The notes beneath the pieces were generated by a model, which worked only from the letters and a program-made list of their open reading frames with translations, ran no database searches and was not told where the DNA came from. The translations under genes and the position numbers were made by a program. From contig JAAWOG010000004.1 of the NCBI GenBank assembly GCA_022799355.1, positions 38,231-102,230 of the forward strand: 64,000 nucleotides of DNA. The letters run 5' to 3'. This document shows positions 19,280-27,008 of this stretch, in pieces (the first letter of the stretch is position 1; every line of letters begins with the position of its first letter). The stretch comes from Lachnospiraceae bacterium (GTDB lineage: Bacteria; Bacillota; Clostridia; Lachnospirales; Lachnospiraceae).

Positions 19280-20104
19280 TTACAGCGCCTCCTTTCTCTC
19301 GGCAAAGTCTTTGATGATCTGTTCATACTCTTCGGCACCCGGCACTTTATGATGCCATCCCGCCTTATCTTCCATCACCGCAGAGCCACACCCCTTTACC
19401 GTGTTGGCGATCACCACCGATGGCTTTCCTTTTATCGTCTTCGCCTCCTCATAAGCAGCCACAAGCTGATCGATATCATTGCCGTTCTTTACATCGATCA
19501 CATGCCAACCGAAGCTTCGGAACCTCTCATGCAGGTCATCGTGCGCCATAACATCCTCGGTATTACCGGAAATCTGCAGCCGGTTTCTGTCCACCGTAGC
19601 GCAGAGATTATCCAGTTTATAGTGGGATGCCGCCATAGCGCCTTCCCACACGGAGCCTTCCGCCAGTTCCCCGTCTCCCATTACCGTGTAAACGCGATAA
19701 TCTCTATGATCCATCTTGCCTGCCAGCGCCATACCCACACTCACCGGCAGTCCGTGTCCAAGGGAGCCGGAATTCATCTCAATCCCCGGCAGTTTATTAT
19801 TGGGATGTCCGATATACTGAGAGCCGAATTTGCTGAACTTCTCAATGACTTCCTCAATAGGAAAAAACCCCTTTGCCGCCAGCACCGCATAGAGTGCTTC
19901 CACACAATGTCCCTTACTCATCACGAACAGATCCCTGTCAGGATCATCCTGATTCTCAGGGCTGATATTCATCACTCTGAAATACAGAGCGACCAGTGTG
20001 TCTATGACACTCATGTCGCCCCCAATATGTCCGCCTTTTCCCTCTACAATCATATCCACTACATTTTTCCTAAGGTCATAAGATAATGCTTTCAAATTTT
20101 CCAT
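19280..20104 (-). CDS. Transketolase, N-terminal subunit (PP domain)
   Basis: ThDP-diphosphate-binding half, ~274 residues: GKGGHIGGDMSVIDTL (~23-38), MSKGHCVEALYAVL, GSLGHGLPVSVGMALAGK and the ThDP/Mg motif MGDGELAEGSVWEGA (GDG at ~143) ending in CATVDRNRLQISG. Start chosen at ATG 20104, seven bases after GGAGG; the longer frame from 20173 runs into the isomerase gene. Translationally coupled to the C-terminal subunit. Part of the kinase/isomerase cluster. Confidence 0.93.
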   Translation of the reverse strand: MENLKALSYDLRKNVVDMIVEGKGGHIGGDMSVIDTLVALYFRVMNISPENQDDPDRDLFVMSKGHCVEALYAVLAAKGFFPIEEVIEKFSKFGSQYIGHPNNKLPGIEMNSGSLGHGLPVSVGMALAGKMDHRDYRVYTVMGDGELAEGSVWEGAMAASHYKLDNLCATVDRNRLQISGNTEDVMAHDDLHERFRSFGWHVIDVKNGNDIDQLVAAYEEAKTIKGKPSVVIANTVKGCGSAVMEDKAGWHHKVPGAEEYEQIIKDFAERKEAL

Positions 20105-20135
20105 TTTTTTCCTCCGTTTCCGGTTCGTCAACCAC

Positions 20136-21536
20136 TTATTCGCCCCGCAGATACGCTTTAATGTCCTCTTCAATGGGATCGTACAGGTCAGGCTTTACGC
20201 CGATATATTTGCATGCCTCATACAATACCGGCACCACATCCTTGTGAATTCCTACACAGTGATGAATATACGGACCTTCCACCACCTTCGCTTCCAGGCG
20301 TTTGATATTGTCCACTTCCACCCAGAGATATGTGCCCATGCCCTTTGGTCCGTCCACACCTTTCGCATTACCAAGAAGCAGAGAATATTCACCTTCATCA
20401 CCATCGAAGCGCGCCAGTGTCACATCGCCGTGTTTTGCTTCCGCAGTAATCGCACCCGGATGTTCAAATGCCAGCGGGTAAGTAATCTGCGGCTTTTCCT
20501 TTGCGCAGGAGATAGGCCACGGACCACAATGCTGTAAAAGCTCTCCATTGGGAATATCCGGATGACGGATCGTCCAGTCCGCAAAAAAGCTTCTTGTTCC
20601 GTCCAAAGCCGCCGCCTCCACCATCAGCGCCGTAATTGCTCCATGGATATCCGTCTCACAAACCACAGGAATACCTTCCTCATTCAGCAGAGCGTTTGCC
20701 GCACAGGGCATAATACCGATCTCGCTCTGCAGTTGGTTCCAACACTGAATCGCCGCCGCCTGACAGCCATACTTTTTGATTAAGCTGCTCATAGCCACCT
20801 TCAGCGCCGCCACGTTTTCCAGTTCCTCGTCTTTTACCCTGATATCCATATTTTCACGGCAATAAGCCACAACTTCCGCCACTTTTTTACCTTCCGCCTT
20901 CGCCTTCTTCATTTCATCGGTCAGTTCGGGCATCGGAATCGGCGCCAGCTGGATATTGAATTTCTCCAGCAGTTCTCCCTCGTTACACATCGTAGACCAG
21001 AATTCAAAAGGTCTTGTGGAAATCTGCAGAATACGAATATTCCTGAATGTTTTCACCACACTGCATACCGCCATAAAGTCCCTTAAGCCACGCTCAAATA
21101 CGGGATCATCCACACGGCAGTTAGTCATATAGGTAAACGGAACGCGAAATCTCCGAAGAACCTTGCCGGTCGCAAAAAGGCCGCACTGTGTATCCCGAAG
21201 GCGCACACCATTTGGCTCCGGTCTCTCATCAAGAGGTCCCCACAGAAGTACCGGTACTCCGAGATCTTTCGCCAGCCTTGCGCACTCAAATTCCGTGCCG
21301 AAATTCGCATGAGGAAGAAACAGGCCGTCTACCTTCTCCGCTTTAAATTTCTCTGCAATTTTAATCCTGTCATCGTCATTATAAAGCAGCCCTTCGGAAT
21401 TGATATCTGTAATATCCACAAAGTCCACTCCCAGTTCTTTTAATTTTTCAGCGATGATGCCTCTGTATTTAATCGCATCCGGTGCGCTGAAAATGCTTCT
21501 TCTTGTCGGTGCATAACCCAGTTTAATATGTGCCAT
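20136..21536 (-). CDS. L-fucose/L-arabinose isomerase-like protein (candidate apiose isomerase)
   Basis: About 466 residues of the fucose/arabinose isomerase fold: N-terminal Rossmann-like part (LGYAPTRRSIFSAPDA, GLFLPHANFGTEFECARL), GPLDERPEPNGVRLRDTQCG, and the C-terminal catalytic region with VVCETDIHGAITALM (candidate metal-binding Glu/Asp), LQHCGPWPISCA and IHHCVGIHKDVVPVLYE. It is too short and divergent to be FucI (~590 aa), and AraA is separately encoded at 3947-5443. Position between a mutarotase and a transketolase/kinase pair suggests aldose-to-ketose isomerisation of the imported sugar. Exact substrate unproven. Confidence 0.85.
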   Translation of the reverse strand: MAHIKLGYAPTRRSIFSAPDAIKYRGIIAEKLKELGVDFVDITDINSEGLLYNDDDRIKIAEKFKAEKVDGLFLPHANFGTEFECARLAKDLGVPVLLWGPLDERPEPNGVRLRDTQCGLFATGKVLRRFRVPFTYMTNCRVDDPVFERGLRDFMAVCSVVKTFRNIRILQISTRPFEFWSTMCNEGELLEKFNIQLAPIPMPELTDEMKKAKAEGKKVAEVVAYCRENMDIRVKDEELENVAALKVAMSSLIKKYGCQAAAIQCWNQLQSEIGIMPCAANALLNEEGIPVVCETDIHGAITALMVEAAALDGTRSFFADWTIRHPDIPNGELLQHCGPWPISCAKEKPQITYPLAFEHPGAITAEAKHGDVTLARFDGDEGEYSLLLGNAKGVDGPKGMGTYLWVEVDNIKRLEAKVVEGPYIHHCVGIHKDVVPVLYEACKYIGVKPDLYDPIEEDIKAYLRGE

Positions 21537-21583
21537 AGTTCATTCTCCATTTCCATTTTATTCAGAACCCCGCCCTGTCTTCA

Positions 21584-21985
21584 TTATGCGGGGAATGCCA
21601 CGCCCGCTCTCAATATAATATTGGGATAAGGTGTAAATTCTCCTGTCCTCACCGCAAATCTGCACGCCGCGGACATCTTTTTCAGTTCCACATGGGGGAT
21701 CTTCTCCTCCTCCGCCTCCGGCAGCTTTTCATGGATGTAAGCAAGCAGTTCCGGATTTTTTTCGTCAATCTCTTCCGCGATCGCATATCCTTCGATCTCT
21801 GTCTCCTCCAGAATTGCATCCATTGTCTGTCTGAATGTGGGAACGCCGCCGCAGAGTACCAGATCCACAACCGGAACGCCCGCGGGGATCGGCATCCCCG
21901 CATCTCCCACCATAAACGTATCTTTATGTCCCAATGCCGCGATCAACCCGATAAGCTGCGCGTTTAAAATACCTGTTTTTTTCAT
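21584..21985 (-). CDS. RbsD/FucU-family sugar mutarotase
   Basis: About 133 residues. LGHKDTFMVGDAGMPIP carries the His and Asp of the RbsD active site, and the C-terminal YPNIILRAGVAF is the family ending. These enzymes interconvert ring forms of an imported sugar (pyranase) so that the next enzyme gets the right anomer. RbsD-type sequence is closer than FucU. ATG at 21985 after AGGAGG, 31 bp beyond the permease stop. No ribokinase is in the operon, so the sugar need not be ribose. Confidence 0.88.
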   Translation of the reverse strand: MKKTGILNAQLIGLIAALGHKDTFMVGDAGMPIPAGVPVVDLVLCGGVPTFRQTMDAILEETEIEGYAIAEEIDEKNPELLAYIHEKLPEAEEEKIPHVELKKMSAACRFAVRTGEFTPYPNIILRAGVAFPA

Positions 21986-22016
21986 TGCCGGCCTCCTGTT
22001 CCTGTTTTCACCGATC

Positions 22017-23060
22017 TTACTTGTTCTCGTTTCGTGCCTGAAGCGCCATCTTCGCCTGCAGGTTCCTCTGCGTCTGGTCTATAACCACCGCCAGAATAAT
22101 AACAAGGCCGCGGATCACCTTCTGCCAGAATTCAGATACGCCGCACATTGTCATACCATCATTGATCACGCCAATTACGAACGCACCTACTACCGTGCCA
22201 AGGATTGTGCCGGAACCGCCTGCCATGGACGTACCGCCCAAAACAGTTGCCGCAATGGCATTCATCTCCCAGCCGTCACCGGATGCCGGATGTGCCGCAG
22301 AAAGCTGCGCCGTATTGATCATGCCTACCCAGGCCGCACAGAAACCGGAAATCATATACACAAGAATCTTAATCTTATCCGCCTTGATACCGGAGAGTCT
22401 TGCCGATTTTTCATTGCCTCCCACGCCCAACACATACCAGCCGAAAGGCATTTTCTTCAACAGGACAACGGAGATAACCGCAAGCGCCGCAAACACATAT
22501 ACACCTGCGGGAACACCGGCGATATTGCTGCCAAGAACCTTGAAGCCCGTGTTGCCGAGCCCTTCGTGACCTGCGATGTTCGGGAATGTAGCACCACCGG
22601 AACGCAGGTTCGCAAAGCCCCGGCATATATACATTGTCCCCAGCGTAGCAATAAAAGGAGCCACATTCAGTTTCGTGATGATCATGCCGTTGATCCATCC
22701 GATCAGAGCTCCGATAATCAGCATAAACAATATGATCATAGGAACGCTGAAGTAGAGCGTTACTCCCGCAAACTTCAATGTCAGCCCCTCCTGGATCAGA
22801 CCACCGGCAAGCATACCGATCAGACCGACCACGGAACCTACAGACAGATCAATTCCGCCTGTAATAATGACAAATGTCATACCAAGAGCCAGAATACCGT
22901 ACAATGCCACATGTTTCGCTATCATGGTCATCGTGGACGGATCCAGAAAGTTATCTTTTACGATGCTGAAAAACACCACAAGTATGATCAGAACAATAAA
23001 GGTACGTCCTTTCAATATTGTCATCAGCATCTGATTGGAATTCATTTTCTTTGTTTTCAT
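22017..23060 (-). CDS. CUT2-type sugar ABC permease (RbsC-like)
   Basis: About 347 residues with ten or so membrane spans. Family blocks GGIDLSVGSVVGLIGMLAGG, ATLGTMYICRGFANL, NAIAATVLGGTSMAGGSGTI and VIRGLVIILAVVIDQ. Start placed at ATG 23060, preceded by GGGTG at six bases; the ATG at 23072 has no ribosome site and sits right after a GC hairpin. Pairs with the ATPase and binding protein of this operon. CUT2 permeases import pentoses and hexoses; the ligand cannot be read from sequence. Confidence 0.92.
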   Translation of the reverse strand: MKTKKMNSNQMLMTILKGRTFIVLIILVVFFSIVKDNFLDPSTMTMIAKHVALYGILALGMTFVIITGGIDLSVGSVVGLIGMLAGGLIQEGLTLKFAGVTLYFSVPMIILFMLIIGALIGWINGMIITKLNVAPFIATLGTMYICRGFANLRSGGATFPNIAGHEGLGNTGFKVLGSNIAGVPAGVYVFAALAVISVVLLKKMPFGWYVLGVGGNEKSARLSGIKADKIKILVYMISGFCAAWVGMINTAQLSAAHPASGDGWEMNAIAATVLGGTSMAGGSGTILGTVVGAFVIGVINDGMTMCGVSEFWQKVIRGLVIILAVVIDQTQRNLQAKMALQARNENK

Positions 23061-23074
23061 ATTTACACCCATCT

Positions 23075-23127
23075 GCGCGTTGCGACGCGCGCCCTAATCG
23101 ATTGTTGAATACGCATTTTTATTCAAC
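23075..23127 (-). other. Two hairpins between the ATPase and permease genes
   Basis: Minus-strand reading: GTTGAAT ... ATTCAAC (23104-23127, 7 bp) and then GCGCGT-cgca-ACGCGC (23075-23090, 6 bp). No U-tract follows, so this is probably a processing or translation-control structure rather than a terminator. Confidence 0.5.
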
Positions 23128-23144
23128 TTTTCCCTCTCTTCATT

Positions 23145-24683
23145 TTACGCATGCGCTCCGGTACCAAGTCCGGCATAGGATGCCCGCACCAGTGCATCCT
23201 CATTTATCTCGCTTCCCTGCAGTTCCCCCGTGCATTTACCGTTCGATAAAATATAGATCCTGTCCGCGATCGCCATAATCTCTTTTAATTCGGATGAAAT
23301 GACAATGATGGATAAACCGCGTTCCGCATACTCATGAATAATCTCAAATACTTCTGTCTTTGCGCCGATATCAATTCCCCTGGAAGGTTCATCCAGAAGC
23401 AGTATCGTCGGATCAGTCAGAATCCCTTTTCCGATGACAACCTTCTGCTGGTTTCCGCCTGACAACGACAGAATCGGGAGCTTCTTATCCGCCACTTTGA
23501 TATGTATATCCTGAATCTGTTCATCGACCGCTTTTTCCTCTTCCTTATTATTCAGAAAGATTCCCTTTACATATTTTTTCATGGATGCAATGGAGGTATT
23601 TTTACAGATATCCAGCGTCTGTATCAATCCCTGTCTCTGTCTGTCCTCCGGCACAAGGGCAAACCCGTTTTGAATCTGATCCGAAATGCTTTTGATCCTG
23701 ATTGGTTTCCCCTGATAAACCACTTCTCCCCTGTGTTCGGGATGCATGCCCATCAGACACTCAAACAGTTCGCTCCGCCCCGCTCCCAACAATCCATAAA
23801 TTCCCAGAATCTCTCCTTTTTTCAGATACATATTTACTTTTTCAAGCAGATAACCGCCGCCTTTTTTCTGGAGTGTCAGGTCTTTGATCTCCAATATCTT
23901 TTCCGCTTTGTCCAGATCAATACTTCTCTCAAATCTGTGATACTGGGTATTTTTTCCGACCATATTTTCTACAATCCAGCTTAGCTCGATGTCCTTGATA
24001 TCCGCATCCGCCACATACTTTCCGTCCCGCAGTATCGTCACATGGTCACCAATCTCCATGATCTCTTCCAGACGATGGGAGATATACACAATAGAAATAC
24101 CATCTGCCAGCAGTTCACGCATGATCTTAAACAGTACGTTCACTTCTGCGGCAGACAAAGATGAGGTAGGTTCATCCATAATAAGTACTTTCAGGTCATC
24201 CTGAATCAGATTTCTGGCAATTTCCACCATCTGCTGCTGACCTACCCTCAAATCTCCCACCAATGTCTCCGGCGGAATCTCATGTTCCAGGCGTTCCAGA
24301 ATTTTTTTTGCCCCTTCCACATGAGACTTATCATCAAGAAACAGTCCTTTTTTATGTTCGTGATTCATAAAGATATTCTGATATACGGTCATGTTCGGAA
24401 ACAGGCTCAACTCCTGATGAATGATCCCGATCCCCTTTTCTCTTGCCGCAGTCGTATCTTTAAAAAACACTTCTTCCCCGCCCATATACATTTTTCCATT
24501 GGAGGGCTGCTCGATGCCCGCAATCATTTTCATAAGTGTAGATTTACCGGCACCGTTTTCCCCGATCAGCACATTGACCTTTCCCTTCAGCAGGTCAAAC
24601 GAAACGCCATCCAGCGCCTTTGTTCCGGGGTATATTTTATCTATTTTTTCACAGTGGAGAACAACATTTGGATTATCAAACAT
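23145..24683 (-). CDS. CUT2-type sugar ABC ATPase (RbsA-like)
   Basis: Dual ATP-binding protein, ~512 residues. First [49 protein letters not shown]; second half [52 protein letters not shown] 24683 behind GGAGG, 14 bp after the DUF2291 gene. Shares only family-level similarity with MglA at 7221-8747; both are complete, so the cell has two separate CUT2 systems here. Confidence 0.94.
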   Translation of the reverse strand: MFDNPNVVLHCEKIDKIYPGTKALDGVSFDLLKGKVNVLIGENGAGKSTLMKMIAGIEQPSNGKMYMGGEEVFFKDTTAAREKGIGIIHQELSLFPNMTVYQNIFMNHEHKKGLFLDDKSHVEGAKKILERLEHEIPPETLVGDLRVGQQQMVEIARNLIQDDLKVLIMDEPTSSLSAAEVNVLFKIMRELLADGISIVYISHRLEEIMEIGDHVTILRDGKYVADADIKDIELSWIVENMVGKNTQYHRFERSIDLDKAEKILEIKDLTLQKKGGGYLLEKVNMYLKKGEILGIYGLLGAGRSELFECLMGMHPEHRGEVVYQGKPIRIKSISDQIQNGFALVPEDRQRQGLIQTLDICKNTSIASMKKYVKGIFLNNKEEEKAVDEQIQDIHIKVADKKLPILSLSGGNQQKVVIGKGILTDPTILLLDEPSRGIDIGAKTEVFEIIHEYAERGLSIIVISSELKEIMAIADRIYILSNGKCTGELQGSEINEDALVRASYAGLGTGAHA

Positions 24684-24697
24684 AATGCTCCTCCTTT

Positions 24698-25276
24698 TTA
24701 TTCAATCGTCATGGACACAGGCGTTATTACAACTTTTCCGGTGCTCTCTGCTGCCGCCCCGACAAAAGTAACCGTCTTTCCGGCCACACTCTCATCGATC
24801 CCGAGAGGCGCCACCACCTGTGTATCGGCCTCCGCATTCAGCGCTTTTGCATACTGAGACCACTCCGTCTGGTTCGTAAAATCCTGAAATCCCTTCAGCG
24901 TCTGCGTATCCCGAAGAGCTGTGCCTGAGTAAACGCCGCCCGCCTGTATCTGCACTTCTCCGTCATATCCGTCTATCTCTACCAACAGATAGTGCTTTGG
25001 TGTATCCGTATTAAATTCCACTATTTTTGCACTGCCCGTCACAGCCGTGCCTTCCCCTGCACCCGCGCCAAGTGCCTGTGCCGCATCGGTTGCATTTGTT
25101 GTCAATTCCTCTACTACGGCAGTCCAGTCGTTGCTGGATTCCGCACTGGAGTCAAATGCCTCCTCCCCCGTAAAAGAACTCTCCTGTCCGATCGGCACCA
25201 CCGTAACCATCCCACAGGCCGTCATGCTCATCGCCATCATCACTGCTGTCACAATAAGAATCAGTTTTTTCTTCAT
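24698..25276 (-). CDS. DUF2291-family lipoprotein linked to a sugar ABC transporter
   Basis: About 192 residues: lipoprotein signal with Cys at ~21 (MAMSMTAC), then a region with VPIGQESSFTGEEAFDSSA, RDTQTLKGFQDFTNQTEW and the closing GKVVITPVSM, which fits DUF2291. Members are repeatedly found inside CUT2 operons for polyols and unusual sugars; biochemical role undescribed as far as I know. It is surface-anchored beside the binding protein, so an accessory role in capture or a second receptor is plausible. A terminator-like hairpin separates it from the binding-protein gene. Confidence 0.82.
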   Translation of the reverse strand: MKKKLILIVTAVMMAMSMTACGMVTVVPIGQESSFTGEEAFDSSAESSNDWTAVVEELTTNATDAAQALGAGAGEGTAVTGSAKIVEFNTDTPKHYLLVEIDGYDGEVQIQAGGVYSGTALRDTQTLKGFQDFTNQTEWSQYAKALNAEADTQVVAPLGIDESVAGKTVTFVGAAAESTGKVVITPVSMTIE

Positions 25277-25303
25277 ATTCCTTCTCCTGTTATCCCGTTT
25301 TAG

Positions 25304-25334
25304 AAAAAAGGGACGACCTGCTTTGTGCCGCCCC
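25304..25334 (-). terminator. Attenuator hairpin after the sugar-binding protein gene
   Basis: Minus strand GGGGCGGC-N9-GTCGTCCC (8 bp, two wobble pairs) followed by TTTTTT, just before the DUF2291 ribosome site. Parallels the mglB-mglA hairpin: both binding-protein genes are followed by partial terminators. Confidence 0.82.
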
Positions 25335-25353
25335 TTCTTCTGCTCTTAAGCTC

Positions 25354-25391
25354 GCTACGTGAACCTTCTCTAACTTCGTTCGAGAAGTAGC
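25354..25391 (-). other. Stem-loop just past the binding-protein stop
   Basis: CTTCTC pairs with GAGAAG, with outer GCTA/TAGC, directly downstream of the stop at 25399. Without a U-tract it may protect the 3' end of the binding-protein transcript. Confidence 0.45.
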
Positions 25392-25398
25392 GCTCGCT

Positions 25399-26478
25399 TT
25401 ATTCCGTATAAACAAATGCGGATAATTTGTCTACGTTGTCTGCTGTGATCGCTACACAGGGGATCAACTGTTTTTCTTCTGCAGGCGCCGTACCTTTCAG
25501 ATAAGCGTCCGCCTGCTCTACAGCCATCTCTGTGATCAGGGCGATCTGCTGAAGTGCCGTACCAACCATGTTGCCGGACTTAATGTAGTTCGCCGCGTCA
25601 TCGGAACCGTCTACACCGATAATCTTGATATCATCACGTCCTGCATCAATACATGCCTGAACCGCACCGCACGCCATTGTGTCGTTACCGCAGATGATAC
25701 CTGTAATCTCAGGATTGGACTGAAGGATCGCTTCCGCCTTTTCGTAACCCTGTGTCTGATCCCAGTTAGCGGACTGCTGTGCCACCATCTCCATATCAGG
25801 ATACTCATCAATCACAGAATGGAAATTCTCAGAACGCACCTGGCAGTTTGTGTCAGATTCGAGACCAAGCAGTTCCGCGTATTTCCCTTCATAACCCATC
25901 GCCTCAACCCATGCCTCCGCGATAGCCGCCGCACCCTGTGCGTTATCCGCAACAAGCTGCGCAACCGCAAGACCGGACTGATTAATCTCACGATCTACCA
26001 GGAATGTGGGAATCCCTGCATCATACGCTTTTTGAATCGCTTCTATGGAAGCGTCCGCACCTGCGTTATCACAGATGATTGCCGCTGCACCGTCTGCAAC
26101 TGCCGCCTCAAACATCTCAAGCTGTGTTGCCGCATCATCGTCATGTGAGAAACATTTTACTTCATAGCCCAGTTCCGTTCCCTTCGCCGTAGCAATATCC
26201 TGTACTGTCTTAAAATAAACATTGGATGTAGATGGTGTGATGCAGTAAATAATATTGCTGCCGCCGCCCGGGAGCAGTTCGCCGGATGTCTCCGCCGCAG
26301 GAGTTTCCTCTTCTGCGGGTGCCGCCTCTTCCGCAGGAGCTTCTTCCTCTGCGGGCGTCTCCTCCGCAGGAGCCTCGGTTTCTGCCGGAGCTGCCGTCTC
26401 ATCTGCCGCGCCACAGCCTGCGAGCGTTGCAGCAACCATTGCCGCACTCAGTAACATTGCTAAAACTTTCCTCTTCAT
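25399..26478 (-). CDS. Sugar-binding lipoprotein, CUT2 type
   Basis: First gene of the ten-gene sugar operon, ~359 residues. Lipobox ATLAGC (Cys22), an acidic Ala/Glu/Pro linker to ~65, then a type I binding fold (NIIYCITPSTSNVYFKTVQD, DGAAAIICDNAGADASI, IICGNDTMACGAVQACIDAG, IIGVDGSDDAANYI). It lacks the calcium loop of MglB, so ligand specificity differs. ATG 26478 lies 12 bases after AAGGAGG, behind a well-formed promoter. Probable receptor for the sugar metabolised by the isomerase, kinase and transketolase. Confidence 0.93.
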   Translation of the reverse strand: MKRKVLAMLLSAAMVAATLAGCGAADETAAPAETEAPAEETPAEEEAPAEEAAPAEEETPAAETSGELLPGGGSNIIYCITPSTSNVYFKTVQDIATAKGTELGYEVKCFSHDDDAATQLEMFEAAVADGAAAIICDNAGADASIEAIQKAYDAGIPTFLVDREINQSGLAVAQLVADNAQGAAAIAEAWVEAMGYEGKYAELLGLESDTNCQVRSENFHSVIDEYPDMEMVAQQSANWDQTQGYEKAEAILQSNPEITGIICGNDTMACGAVQACIDAGRDDIKIIGVDGSDDAANYIKSGNMVGTALQQIALITEMAVEQADAYLKGTAPAEEKQLIPCVAITADNVDKLSAFVYTE

Positions 26479-26544
26479 AATGCTTTAAATCCTCCTTATG
26501 AAATTATTTAGGCAATCTTTCGACTGCTTGTTTTTGTAAATATA

Positions 26545-26572
26545 ATTATAAATATTTAGTTAATTATTTCAA
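26545..26572 (-). promoter_or_regulatory. Promoter of the ten-gene sugar operon
   Basis: Minus strand TTGAAA (26567-26572), 16-nt spacer, perfect TATAAT (26545-26550), about 70 bp upstream of the binding-protein gene. Confidence 0.8.
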
Positions 26573-26575
26573 TAG

Positions 26576-26589
26576 TTTTCATATGAAAA
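26576..26589. promoter_or_regulatory. 14-bp palindrome abutting the -35 box
   Basis: Perfect palindrome TTTTCATATGAAAA, three bases upstream of the -35 hexamer. A candidate operator for the operon's LacI-type regulator or another factor, though it lacks the central CG typical of LacI-family sites. Confidence 0.45.
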
Positions 26590-26785
26590 AATTATTTTTG
26601 TCGTTTTAGACATTTTTTTCTCTTATTTTTTGTATAATATCCACAACAAAAAAATATTTTTTGCACCTTTCACTACTTCTTTCTTTTTTTAGCGCAAATA
26701 TATATGTTATTTTACATCTAAATATTTATATTCATATTCACATCAAACTTATTCTTCATTTTTATATTTTTAAGAACACAAAAAC
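26590..26785. other. AT-rich non-coding stretch
   Basis: Part of the ~530-bp gene-free interval 26479-27008. Very A/T-rich with no convincing gene. A short inverted pair TGTC/GACA lies at about 26600-26612. Antisense-looking frames here have no ribosome site. Confidence 0.6.
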
Positions 26786-26821
26786 AGGGCATATAGATCA
26801 CACACAGTTTCTATATGCCCT
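26786..26821 (-). terminator. Perfect 12-bp stem-loop, terminator-like
   Basis: AGGGCATATAGA pairs perfectly with TCTATATGCCCT across a 12-nt loop, followed on the minus strand by GTTTTTG. It lies 110 bp beyond the DUF6465 gene's own terminator, so it may be a back-up terminator or end a very short RNA: a TATAAT box ends about 10 bp before the stem on that strand, without a good -35. Confidence 0.6.
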
Positions 26822-26930
26822 AATGCTACTATTATATTGGATTTTGATTGACAGACCGGCTGTACTAAATCATATAACCATGTCCGCTTTTCATAAACAA
26901 TTTCTTATCCGTACTTCCGTTCTCTCAAAC

Positions 26931-26970
26931 AAAAAGGACCGTCGAAATCCCAAAGGTTTTCCGGCAGCCC
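26931..26970 (-). terminator. Terminator of the DUF6465 gene
   Basis: Minus strand GGGCTGCCG pairs with CGACGGTCC (one mismatch), with an inner AAACC/GGATTT helix, then TTTTT. It begins about 40 bp after the stop. Confidence 0.75.
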
Positions 26971-27008
26971 TTCTCTCCTGTTTTAAACAGCACACAACTT
27001 AAAATTTC

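Noticed and set aside
21837..23108. 423-codon plus-strand open frame opposite the permease and mutarotase genes
   Set aside because: It mirrors well-supported minus-strand genes, has low-complexity His/Arg-rich translation typical of antisense frames, and no ribosome site.
26240..26420. GCAGGAGC/GCGGGCGTC-type short repeats in both binding-protein genes
   Set aside because: These encode the Ala/Glu/Pro linker after the lipid anchor. They are low-complexity coding sequence, not a CRISPR or minisatellite.
26661..27002. 113-codon plus-strand frame in the gap before the DUF6465 gene
   Set aside because: No ribosome site, composition driven by A/T richness, and it spans two terminator hairpins of the minus strand.
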